A stretch of DNA of 11,876 nucleotides from an uncultured Erysipelotrichaceae bacterium (lineage in GTDB: Bacteria; Bacillota_I; Bacilli_A; Erysipelotrichales; Erysipelotrichaceae). Of this stretch, positions 5,978 through 11,876 are shown piece after piece; position 1 is the first letter of the stretch; every line of letters begins with the position of its first letter. Location: the NCBI GenBank assembly GCA_902795905.1, contig CADBMY010000093.1, positions 1 through 11,876 on the forward strand, in the 5' to 3' direction. The position numbers and the translations under genes were made by a program. The notes below the pieces were generated by a model. It worked only from the letters and a program-made list of their open reading frames with translations. It was not told the DNA's origin and made no database searches.

Positions 5978-7551
5978 AACTGCGGAAACTGATTGCTGTC
6001 CAGCTGCGGAACATGTTCGGCGCCGGCAATAAGAAGATTTCAGGAGCGGCAGCTGTTCTGATCTCCTTTGGGGCGATGATGTACCTGTCTTTCTTCTACA
6101 GCTACATGCTGTATTCGAGTCTGCCGGAACATTTATATGACAGTATTCTGCGGGTCATGGTATGCGGAGGCTATCTTCTGATCCTGATCATCGGTGTAAA
6201 CATGGCCCAGGGAACGCTGTTTGGCTATAAGGACTTTGACTTACTGCGTTCACTGCCGGTCACGGACAGGGATATCGTGGCATCCAAGCTGGCAACGTAT
6301 ATTCTGACAGTGTATCTGTATGCTGGATTTTATGTGATCCCGGCAATGATCATGTACGGTATCTATGCTCATCCCGGTGTGATGTTTGCGGTCTATGCGG
6401 TGGTTGGTTATCTGACGATGCCTGCCTCAGCAGTTGTGCTGTCATCACTGATCGGTCTATTTATCCGCACCGTATCTGCCGGTAAAAAACATTCCGAGCT
6501 GATCCGGAATATCCTGTCGGTCGTGATGGTGCTTGTGATCGTCTTCATGTCAGCATATGCCGGTTCTGCTGATACTGCTTCGGAAGAAGTGCTGGGCACG
6601 GTGTCCGGATACAGCCGCTGTCTGGTGCTGGTATCTTCCTATGTGGATGCCTGTGTCAGCGGCAGACTCTCTTCGCTGCTGATCGCCGTCGGCGTGAATA
6701 TCCTGATCCTGAGTCTCTTTCTGCGTTTCATCTCGCCGCAGATCATTGCCGCAGGAGAGCGCGGAGAGATCACCTGGCATGACCGCAATTTCCGCATGGG
6801 CAGACTGCGCGGCAGCTCACCGCTGAAGGCACTGTACAGAAAGGAACTGCAGGTATATCTGCGCAACTTTAACTATCTGATGAATACCGCTGTAGGGCTG
6901 ATCATCATCCTGGTCTTTGTGATCATGGCGCTTGTGGAAAGCGTGAAGTCCGGGACGCTGTTCGGGGTGCCTCTGCAGACCGTGCACATGTTTGCGGAAG
7001 AGACCGGGTATATCGGCTTACTGTTTGCCGGCATGGCTGTGCATATGTCCTGTATGACCGGTGTCTCGATCTCGCTTGAGGGTAAGCATCTGTGGCTGAC
7101 CAAGACACTGCCTGTACGTGAGGAAACGATCTTCATGTCCAAGATCGCGGTCAACCTGACGATCGCGCTGATACCGATGATTCCGGCGGCTTTGATCTTC
7201 GGCATCATCATGAAGCTGCCCTGGAGTTATTATATTCTGGCTCTGATGTATCTGGGCATGGCCGCATTGTTTACGGCGATGTTCGGACTGATCATCAATC
7301 TCTGCTTTCCGAAACTTGAATTTGACAGAGAGATCCAGGTCATCAAGCAGTCGATGTCATCGTTTGTGACACTGATGTCCTCAATGGTCATCGGTATCGG
7401 CATACTGGTACTGTTTATTTTTCTGTTCATGCACGGCTTTGCGCCATGGCAGGTGATGACAGCGATCATGCTGGGGTATGTGGTCATGGATACCGTTCTG
7501 GCATTCATCCTGCTTGGCTGGGGCATAAAACGCTTCCGTGCACTTGCATAA
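5974..7551 (+). CDS. ABC transporter permease with two homologous six-segment halves
   Basis: A 525-residue integral membrane protein with about twelve hydrophobic segments (roughly 24-48, 58-80, 107-131, 134-165, 177-197, 232-254, 302-323, 344-364, 388-414, 417-445, 466-487, 493-517). It looks like an internal duplication: RKLIAVQLRN at 4-13 matches RKELQVYLRN at 289-298, and LPVTDRDIVASK at 94-105 matches LPVREETIFMSK at 379-390, all at an offset of exactly 285. A single chain could therefore supply both membrane halves of the exporter, with a dimer of the upstream ATPase. Translation is coupled to the ATPase gene by a 4-base ATGA overlap. No terminator is visible before the rpmE promoter, so some read-through into rpmE is likely. 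It resembles permeases annotated only as putative ABC exporters. The cargo cannot be inferred. Confidence 0.88.
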   Translation: MKLRKLIAVQLRNMFGAGNKKISGAAAVLISFGAMMYLSFFYSYMLYSSLPEHLYDSILRVMVCGGYLLILIIGVNMAQGTLFGYKDFDLLRSLPVTDRDIVASKLATYILTVYLYAGFYVIPAMIMYGIYAHPGVMFAVYAVVGYLTMPASAVVLSSLIGLFIRTVSAGKKHSELIRNILSVVMVLVIVFMSAYAGSADTASEEVLGTVSGYSRCLVLVSSYVDACVSGRLSSLLIAVGVNILILSLFLRFISPQIIAAGERGEITWHDRNFRMGRLRGSSPLKALYRKELQVYLRNFNYLMNTAVGLIIILVFVIMALVESVKSGTLFGVPLQTVHMFAEETGYIGLLFAGMAVHMSCMTGVSISLEGKHLWLTKTLPVREETIFMSKIAVNLTIALIPMIPAALIFGIIMKLPWSYYILALMYLGMAALFTAMFGLIINLCFPKLEFDREIQVIKQSMSSFVTLMSSMVIGIGILVLFIFLFMHGFAPWQVMTAIMLGYVVMDTVLAFILLGWGIKRFRALA

Positions 7552-7557
7552 ATCTTC

Positions 7558-7586
7558 TTGTCAGCCGCCAGCCGGCATGCTAGAAT
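7558..7586 (+). promoter_or_regulatory. Promoter of rpmE
   Basis: TTGTCA (five of six) at 7558-7563 and TAGAAT (five of six) at 7581-7586 are separated by 17 bases, with TG at 7578-7579 giving an extended -10. A strong vegetative promoter is expected for a ribosomal protein gene. The -10 box is flanked by GCATG (7575-7579) and CATGC (7590-7594), an inverted repeat that could be an operator. Transcription should start near 7593. Confidence 0.85.
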
Positions 7587-7592
7587 AGTCAT

Positions 7593-7641
7593 GCGCTTTC
7601 TTTAAGCACACATGAGGCTTAAGGCAGAAGGGAGTAAGAAG
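7593..7641 (+). promoter_or_regulatory. rpmE 5' leader hairpin that can mask the ribosome binding site
   Basis: The roughly 49-base leader folds into CTTTAAGC (7600-7607) against GCTTAAGG (7617-7624), 8 pairs with one G-U, with the loop ACACATGAG. It can extend by CTTT (7596-7599) against GAAG (7627-7630) after a two-base bulge. The second arm includes part of the ribosome binding site GAAGGGAG (7627-7634). This is the layout expected of a ribosomal protein leader that its own product could control. Leaders for L31 genes are known in Firmicutes, but I could not compare with the known consensus. Confidence 0.5.
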
Positions 7642-7845
7642 ATGAAGAAAGATATCCATCCTAAGTACTATAAGACAAAGGTCGTATGTACATCCTGCGG
7701 TTCTGAATTTGAGACAGGTTCCACATCCAAAGAGATCAAGGTAGATACCTGCTCAAACTGCCATCCTTTCTTTACAGGACGTCAGAGATTCGCTCAGGCA
7801 CAGGGTCGTGTTGAACGCTTCAACAAGAAGTACGGTCTGAAGTAA
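7642..7845 (+). CDS. rpmE: Ribosomal protein L31 (bL31), zinc-binding C+ form
   Basis: A 67-residue protein of the large ribosomal subunit that helps form the bridge to the small-subunit head. The start [10 protein letters not shown] and the phrase [11 protein letters not shown] are diagnostic. Four cysteines in CTSC (16 and 19) and CSNC (37 and 40) form the zinc site, so this is the C+ type rather than the zinc-free paralogue induced on zinc starvation. ATG at 7642 follows GAAGGGAG by 7 bases. An upstream in-frame ATG at 7612 lies in the loop of the leader hairpin and would add ten residues that the family lacks, so it was not used. It is a single-gene unit with its own promoter and terminator. 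Confidence 0.97.
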   Translation: MKKDIHPKYYKTKVVCTSCGSEFETGSTSKEIKVDTCSNCHPFFTGRQRFAQAQGRVERFNKKYGLK

Positions 7846-7868
7846 GAAGTCTTACACAGGATGAGAAT

Positions 7869-7890
7869 ACCGGAGAGATCCGGTTTTTTC
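7869..7890 (+). terminator. Intrinsic terminator after rpmE
   Basis: A 6-bp perfect stem ACCGGA / TCCGGT with a GAGA tetraloop, running directly into a T tract of six (7884-7889). The core is the same 14 bases as in the murA terminator. Confidence 0.95.
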
Positions 7891-7945
7891 ATATTCAGGG
7901 GATACGGTATAATGTACCTGTGAAGATTGACAGATACAGTATAAT
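7886..7945 (+). promoter_or_regulatory. Promoter region of the prfA-prmC-sortase operon
   Basis: Two perfect TATAAT boxes lie at 7908-7913 and 7940-7945, each inside the repeat GATAC(G/A)GTATAAT, 32 bases apart. The first has TTTTCA at 7886-7891 with a 16-base spacer, built from the end of the rpmE terminator's T tract. The second has no -35 at the right distance: a perfect TTGACA at 7927-7932 is only 7 bases away. Either box, or both, may serve prfA. Confidence 0.6.
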
Positions 7946-7968
7946 ATAGCAGTGACGGAGAGAAGAGT

Positions 7969-9045
7969 ATGGATGCGGTAAGAGAAAAACTGAGAGAAAT
8001 AGAAGAACAGTATAACGAGATCAACAGCCGTCTGTTGAGTGAAGAAGTGCTGCGTGATCCGGCCGAATTGACAAGACTGTCCAAAAAAGAGGCAGGTCTG
8101 CGTCAGTCGGTGGAAGCCTGGAGAAGTCTGAAGGAACTGGACAGCCGGATCGAGCAGGCAGAAGAGATGTTAAAGGAAAATGATCCTGAGCTGAAGGAAA
8201 TGGCACAGATGGAGCTTGAGGAGTGTGAACCGGAAAGGGAGAAGCTTCTGGAACATATTCAGAAACTGCTGATTCCGAGAGATCCTGATGATGACCATGA
8301 TGTGATCATGGAGATCCGCGGCGGTGCCGGCGGTGATGAGGGCAATATCTTTGCCGGTGATCTGTACCGGATGTATACAAGATATGCGGAATCCAAAGGC
8401 TGGAAGACACAGGTGCTGGAAGCCAGTGACAGTGAAGCCGGCGGTTTCAGCCAGATCATCTTCTCGATCAAGGGAAATGATGTTTACCATGAGCTGAAGT
8501 TTGAGTCCGGTGCCCACCGTGTGCAGAGAGTGCCGAAGACGGAAGCACAGGGCAGGATCCATACCTCCACAGCTACCGTATTATGCCGTCCGGAAGCGGA
8601 GGCAGCCGATATCCAGATCGATGAGAAAGACCTGACGATCGAGACCCACCGTGCCAGCGGTGCCGGCGGTCAGCACATAAACAAGACCGACTCGGCAGTA
8701 CGTATCGTGCATATCCCGACAGGGATTACGGTCAACTGTCAGGAAGGACGCAGCCAGATCGAAAACAGAGAGACCGCGATGCGTCTGATCCGTTCCCGCG
8801 TATACGAGGAACTGAAGAGACAGCAGGAAGAAGCGGAAGGCAAGATCCGCAGAGAGAAGATCGGTACCGGAGACCGCAGTGAAAAGATCCGTACATATAA
8901 CTATCCCCAGAACCGTGTGACCGATCACCGGATAGGTCTTACGATCACACAGCTTGACAGGATCATGGAAGGTAAACTGGATGACATCATTGCCGGTCTG
9001 CTGGAGGATGATGAGAAAAAGAAACTGGAGAGTACACAGCAGTGA
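7969..9045 (+). CDS. prfA: Peptide chain release factor 1 (RF1)
   Basis: Recognises UAA and UAG in the ribosomal A site and triggers release of the finished protein. At 358 residues it has the usual length. The N-terminal alpha-helical domain (1-100) is followed by RGGAGGDEGNIFAGDL (117-132). The stop-codon recognition tripeptide is PKT (189-191, the PxT of RF1; RF2 has SPF). The catalytic GGQ is at 233-235 in the stretch THRASGAGGQHINKTDSAVR. Gln235 is the residue methylated by PrmC, whose gene overlaps this one. The start at 7969 follows GGAG (7957-7960) by 8 bases. First gene of the operon. Identification is secure. Confidence 0.97.
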   Translation: MDAVREKLREIEEQYNEINSRLLSEEVLRDPAELTRLSKKEAGLRQSVEAWRSLKELDSRIEQAEEMLKENDPELKEMAQMELEECEPEREKLLEHIQKLLIPRDPDDDHDVIMEIRGGAGGDEGNIFAGDLYRMYTRYAESKGWKTQVLEASDSEAGGFSQIIFSIKGNDVYHELKFESGAHRVQRVPKTEAQGRIHTSTATVLCRPEAEAADIQIDEKDLTIETHRASGAGGQHINKTDSAVRIVHIPTGITVNCQEGRSQIENRETAMRLIRSRVYEELKRQQEEAEGKIRREKIGTGDRSEKIRTYNYPQNRVTDHRIGLTITQLDRIMEGKLDDIIAGLLEDDEKKKLESTQQ

Positions 9046-9911
9046 CGATATTTTCCAAAGCAGTAAGAGAGTACCGCAAAGCCTGCCGGGAGAATGACAT
9101 TCCCGAAGAGACGGTCATGACATATCTCGTGGAGATATCCCGCCGGGAGAGATACGATCTCTATCTTCATTACGAGGAGGAGATGCCGGAGGATCTGGAG
9201 AAGGAATTCCGGGCCGGCATGGAGCGTATTCTGCAGGATGAGCCGATGGCGCATGTGCTTGGATACTCCTGGTTCTACGGGTATAAGATGCTCGTCAACG
9301 GCGATGTGCTGATCCCGAGAGTGGAGACGGAAGAGCTCTGTGCCTATGTCCTGGCCAGGCTTGACCGCTATTTCCCTGATCAGGAAGTGATCGACTGTGC
9401 AGATGTCGGTACCGGCAGCGGTGCGATCGGCATTACCGTGAAGCTGGAAGAACCGCGGACACGGATGACCGTCACCGATATTTCGGAAGAGGCTCTTGTC
9501 GTAGCGCGGAAGAATGCGGAACTGAACGGGGCCGAGATGGATTTTCTGGCCGGGGATATGCTTAAGCCGCTGATCGAAAAGAAGATCAGACTGGATGTGC
9601 TGATCTCCAACCCTCCGTATATCCCGCAGGATGAACAGATGGAGCGTTCGGTCGTGGACTTTGAACCGCATGTGGCTCTGTTCGGTGGGGAGGACGGCCT
9701 GAAGTTCTACAGAGATATCTTCAGAGACTGTAAACAGGTTCTGAAGGAGAGAGCCATGATGGCTTTTGAAATGGGATGGAATCAGAGAGAGAATCTGACC
9801 GGTCTTGTACATGAGTATCTGCCTGATGCAGAGACGGAGATCATCCGTGACATGAGCGGAAAGGACCGTATTCTGTTTGTATATCTGAATATCAAACATG
9901 ACACAGAATAA
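9042..9911 (+). CDS. prmC: Peptide chain release factor N5-glutamine methyltransferase
   Basis: Methylates the GGQ glutamine of release factors using S-adenosylmethionine, which raises termination efficiency. A 289-residue protein with an N-terminal helical domain that binds the release factor (1-90), the IPRVETEEL link (91-99), the SAM-binding loop DVGTGSGAIG (121-130), and the hallmark NPPY (190-193) that holds the glutamine amide. It starts with GTG, inside the sequence GTGA shared with the prfA stop, so substrate and modifying enzyme are translationally coupled. This gene order is common in bacteria. A ribosome binding site is not clear, as expected with coupling. The 3' end overlaps the sortase start by 14 bases. 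Confidence 0.96.
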   Translation: MTIFSKAVREYRKACRENDIPEETVMTYLVEISRRERYDLYLHYEEEMPEDLEKEFRAGMERILQDEPMAHVLGYSWFYGYKMLVNGDVLIPRVETEELCAYVLARLDRYFPDQEVIDCADVGTGSGAIGITVKLEEPRTRMTVTDISEEALVVARKNAELNGAEMDFLAGDMLKPLIEKKIRLDVLISNPPYIPQDEQMERSVVDFEPHVALFGGEDGLKFYRDIFRDCKQVLKERAMMAFEMGWNQRENLTGLVHEYLPDAETEIIRDMSGKDRILFVYLNIKHDTE

Positions 9912-10674
9912 ACGAAAAACAGGAAAGAGAAAACTGAGCAGATTCGGCAGAGCAGTGTTTATCGGCATTGAAGCTGTTCTGATGGTATCGATCCTGTTTT
10001 TCTCATGGCGTATTTATACGATCCTGCAGGGGTATCATCAGGGGAATTCTGTTTACGAGGATCTGACGGTCTATACGGAAGCAGGCAGAACGGATCTGCC
10101 GGCAGCCGAAGATAACGGAATCGACTTTGCGGCGCTTGCGGAGATCAATCCCGATATCGTTGCCTGGATCACGCTGGAAGACTCCATGATCAACTATCCG
10201 GTCGTGCAGGGAACGGATAATGCGTACTATCTGGAACATCTGTTTAACCATGAAGTTAATCATATGGGCTGTGTATTCATGGATTACCGCAGTACACCGG
10301 ACTTCAGTGATTATGTGACACCGCTGTTTGCGCATCACTCATCCAACGGAGCCATGTTTGCGGGTATTGAGAAATACAAGAAACAGGAGTTCTATGAAAC
10401 GCATAAAAGCTTCACACTGCGTACACCGGCAGGAGAGTATATCCTTGAACCTTATACAGGTCTGGTGCTTGACGCAACGGAAGCTTTTCTGAGAATTGAT
10501 TTTAATGATGTATATGATTTCGTCAACTATGCGAACATGTACAACGGGCAGTCGACATTCCGCTCGGATATTACGATCGATGAGGAAGACCGTGTGGTTG
10601 CTTTACTGACCTGTACGGCAGACTTTGATACAGCCCGTTATGTGCTGTTCTGCCGTCTTTCTAAAGTGCGCTGA
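9898..10674 (+). CDS. srtB: Class B sortase
   Basis: A membrane-anchored cysteine transpeptidase that would cut surface proteins at an NPQTN- or LPXTG-like signal and attach them to the cell wall or polymerise them. The protein has 258 residues. A basic N terminus (about 1-19) precedes one membrane segment (about 20-42), so the catalytic domain faces outside. The catalytic triad is in place: His146 in PLFAHHSSNGAMF (AH where GH is usual), Cys239 in ALLTCTADF, and Arg247 in DTARYVLF. The early class B phrase NPDIVAWITLEDSMINYPVVQG is clear. No protein with a sorting signal is encoded in the window, so the substrate is unknown. The ATG at 9898 lies inside the end of prmC. At the 3' end it overlaps the opposed aldolase gene by 14 bases. 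Family assignment is firm; the symbol is a class label. Confidence 0.92.
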   Translation: MTQNKRKTGKRKLSRFGRAVFIGIEAVLMVSILFFSWRIYTILQGYHQGNSVYEDLTVYTEAGRTDLPAAEDNGIDFAALAEINPDIVAWITLEDSMINYPVVQGTDNAYYLEHLFNHEVNHMGCVFMDYRSTPDFSDYVTPLFAHHSSNGAMFAGIEKYKKQEFYETHKSFTLRTPAGEYILEPYTGLVLDATEAFLRIDFNDVYDFVNYANMYNGQSTFRSDITIDEEDRVVALLTCTADFDTARYVLFCRLSKVR

Positions 10675-11686
10675 TCAGTTTTTCCACGTATTCCTTTTTG
10701 GTCAGGAAACTTGTCACAAAGCGTACAACAGAGCGTTCCTTGTCTACGGCACCGAAGGTGTGGAAGGCAAATTCCTTTCTCAGTTCTGCGATCTTGTCAT
10801 TTGTCATGATCGGGAAGAGCTGATTGGTCTCAGGGGTATACATGAACTTGTAGCCCTTTTTCTTTAACGCTGCTGTAAGCATTTCGGCGCATTCTGCCGC
10901 ATTCTTACTGATCTTGAAGTATCTGTCTTCCCTGAACAGTTCTTCAAACTGGATACCCAGCATACGTCCCTTGGCAAGCATGGCACCTCTCTGCTTCATC
11001 TGGCGGCGGAAGCCTTCCTTCAGGTTCTTGTTGGTGATCACAACAGCTTCACCGAACAGAGCACCGACCTTGGTGCCGCCGATATAGAAGACATCGGTCA
11101 GATCAGCGATCTCTGCCATCGTAAGATCACACTTCTTGGAAGCAAGTCCGTAGCCAAGACGGGCACCGTCCAGAAACAGCGGCAGATGATATCTGCGGCA
11201 TACATCCGAGATCGCTGTCAGCTCTTTCTTCGAATACAGCGTACCGCTTTCGGTAGGCCAGGAAATATAGACCATACCGATCTGTACGGTATGTTCGGCA
11301 GTTTCATCGTTCTTCTGCAGCTGTACAGCTTCTTCGATCTGGGCAGCTGAGATCTTTCCGTCTTTGGAGGGAAGCGCCAGGCACTTGTGTCCGGTAGCTT
11401 CGATGGAACCTGTTTCGTGTGTATTGATATGTCCGCTGTCGGCACAGATCACACCCTGGTAAGGGCGCAGGATCGAACTGATCACGGTAAGGTTGGTCTG
11501 GGTGCCTCCGACCAGGAAATGGACATCAGCACTGCGCTTGTTACAGGCCTTGCGGATCAGTTTGGCAGCATTCAGACAGTGCGGATCAAGACCGTATCCG
11601 GTCGTCTGTTCAAGATTTGTTTCGGTAAGAGCCTGCAGGATCTCAGGGATACAACCCTCGGTATAATCACTTTCAAAGTTGATCAT
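10661..11686 (-). CDS. ltaE: Low-specificity L-threonine aldolase family PLP enzyme
   Basis: Pyridoxal-phosphate enzyme of fold type I that cleaves threonine or allo-threonine to glycine and acetaldehyde. The protein has 341 residues. It opens with MINFESDYTEG and the YGLDPHC segment, then the cofactor-phosphate loop GGTQTN (60-65), His90 in SGHINTHETG (ring stacking), Asp173 in LFLDGAR (pairs with the pyridine nitrogen), and the Schiff-base Lys206 in YIGGTKVGALFGEAV. The family also contains beta-eliminating lyase relatives, so exact substrate range is uncertain. The start at 11686 follows a GGAG site (11698-11695) by 8 bases. It is transcribed alone, against its neighbours. Its last codons overlap the end of the sortase gene, and no terminator is visible. 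Confidence 0.9.
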   Translation of the reverse strand: MINFESDYTEGCIPEILQALTETNLEQTTGYGLDPHCLNAAKLIRKACNKRSADVHFLVGGTQTNLTVISSILRPYQGVICADSGHINTHETGSIEATGHKCLALPSKDGKISAAQIEEAVQLQKNDETAEHTVQIGMVYISWPTESGTLYSKKELTAISDVCRRYHLPLFLDGARLGYGLASKKCDLTMAEIADLTDVFYIGGTKVGALFGEAVVITNKNLKEGFRRQMKQRGAMLAKGRMLGIQFEELFREDRYFKISKNAAECAEMLTAALKKKGYKFMYTPETNQLFPIMTNDKIAELRKEFAFHTFGAVDKERSVVRFVTSFLTKKEYVEKLISAL

Positions 11687-11762
11687 TGCTAAATCTCCGT
11701 TTCTACTTTTTCATGATAACGCAAAGAATGATAGAATGAAATAACGCAGGTACAGAACAGAT
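11687..11762. promoter_or_regulatory. Divergent promoter region between ltaE and tsaC, with direct repeats
   Basis: For the plus strand, TAGAAT at 11732-11737 has TTTTCA at 11708-11713 with an 18-base spacer, a plausible promoter for tsaC. For the minus strand, TATCAT at 11718-11713 and at 11733-11728 are possible -10 boxes without clear -35 partners. ATAACGCA occurs at 11716-11723 and 11741-11748, 25 bases apart, on both sides of the -10 box. AGAATGA is also repeated at 11725 and 11733. Confidence 0.5.
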
Positions 11763-11876
11763 ATGAAAAGATACAGTAACCAGGAACTGCCGGAACTGGC
11801 AGAGATTCTGAAGAATGACGGGGTGATCTCCGTCCCGACAGATACCGTATACGGTGTCTGCGCCAGAGCATTCAGC
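11763..11876 (+). CDS. tsaC: Threonylcarbamoyl-AMP synthase (Sua5/YrdC/YwlC), N-terminal fragment
   Basis: Makes threonylcarbamoyl-AMP from threonine, bicarbonate and ATP for the t6A modification at position 37 of ANN-decoding tRNAs. Only 38 codons are visible before the window ends in frame. They hold the family signature VISVPTDTVYGVCARA (residues 21-36). Whether it is the short YrdC form or the longer Sua5 form cannot be seen. The start at 11763 has only a weak ribosome binding site (CGCAGG, 11745-11750). In B. subtilis the orthologue ywlC also lies a little downstream of prfA-prmC, which supports the call. Confidence 0.88.
   Translation, partial: MKRYSNQELPELAEILKNDGVISVPTDTVYGVCARAFS

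Noticed and set aside
7552..7592. Terminator for the ABC permease operon
   Set aside because: The GC-rich GCCGGC stretch has no T run after it and contains the rpmE promoter spacer, so I see no intrinsic terminator here.
7612..7644. Upstream ATG start for rpmE giving a 77-residue protein
   Set aside because: It lies in the loop of the leader hairpin, has no ribosome binding site, and adds ten residues not found in L31.
7927..7932. Perfect TTGACA as a prfA -35 box
   Set aside because: Only 7 bases separate it from the TATAAT at 7940, and no -10 lies 16-18 bases downstream.
8925..9968. 347-codon minus-strand frame across the prfA end and prmC
   Set aside because: Antisense to prmC with its NPPY and SAM motifs intact; low-plausibility composition and no motif of its own.

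Overview
The window looks like chromosomal DNA of a Bacillota (Firmicutes) bacterium, most likely class Erysipelotrichia. The evidence is an RNA polymerase delta subunit (rpoE, found in Bacilli and Erysipelotrichia), AGGAG-type ribosome binding sites, TATAAT/TAGAAT -10 boxes, and the housekeeping order argS - rpoE - murA - rpmE - prfA - prmC - (sortase, threonine aldolase) - tsaC/ywlC. This is a condensed form of the rpoE...murAA...rho-rpmE...prfA-prmC...ywlC stretch of Bacillus subtilis. The class assignment is an inference. Base composition looks close to 50% G+C by eye. No phage, insertion sequence, CRISPR, tRNA or rRNA was seen.

Layout. (1) 1-1112, plus strand: 3' part of argS, then rpoE. 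A hairpin at 1122-1146 can terminate transcription from both sides. (2) 1166-1906, minus strand: a DUF937 protein whose C-terminal half is a glutamine-rich, roughly 20-residue repeat. (3) 1907-2059: divergent intergenic region with -10 boxes both ways and an operator-like inverted repeat. (4) 2060-3972: HAD hydrolase overlapping murA, closed by a GAGA-loop terminator. (5) 4002-7551: a promoter carrying three GATAT repeats exactly 11 bp apart, then a tightly packed operon of an SPFH membrane protein, a ribbon-helix-helix (Arc-like) protein, an ABC ATPase and a 12-segment ABC permease. (6) 7558-7845: rpmE with a strong promoter and a leader hairpin that can mask its ribosome binding site. (7) 7969-10674: prfA-prmC-sortase B, each gene overlapping the next. 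(8) 10661-11686, minus strand: threonine aldolase, overlapping the sortase gene tail to tail. (9) 11687-11876: divergent promoter region and the first 38 codons of a Sua5/YrdC/YwlC threonylcarbamoyl-AMP synthase.

How the genes fit together. Much of the window serves translation: arginyl-tRNA synthetase, ribosomal protein L31, release factor 1 with its methyltransferase, and the t6A-tRNA enzyme. Two genes serve the cell wall or surface: murA (first committed peptidoglycan step) and sortase B. The least explained part is the SPFH/ribbon-helix-helix/ABC operon. I infer that it is a membrane module controlled by its own small DNA-binding protein through the GATAT repeats. That is the best candidate here for an undescribed system, together with the DUF937 repeat protein and the rpmE leader.
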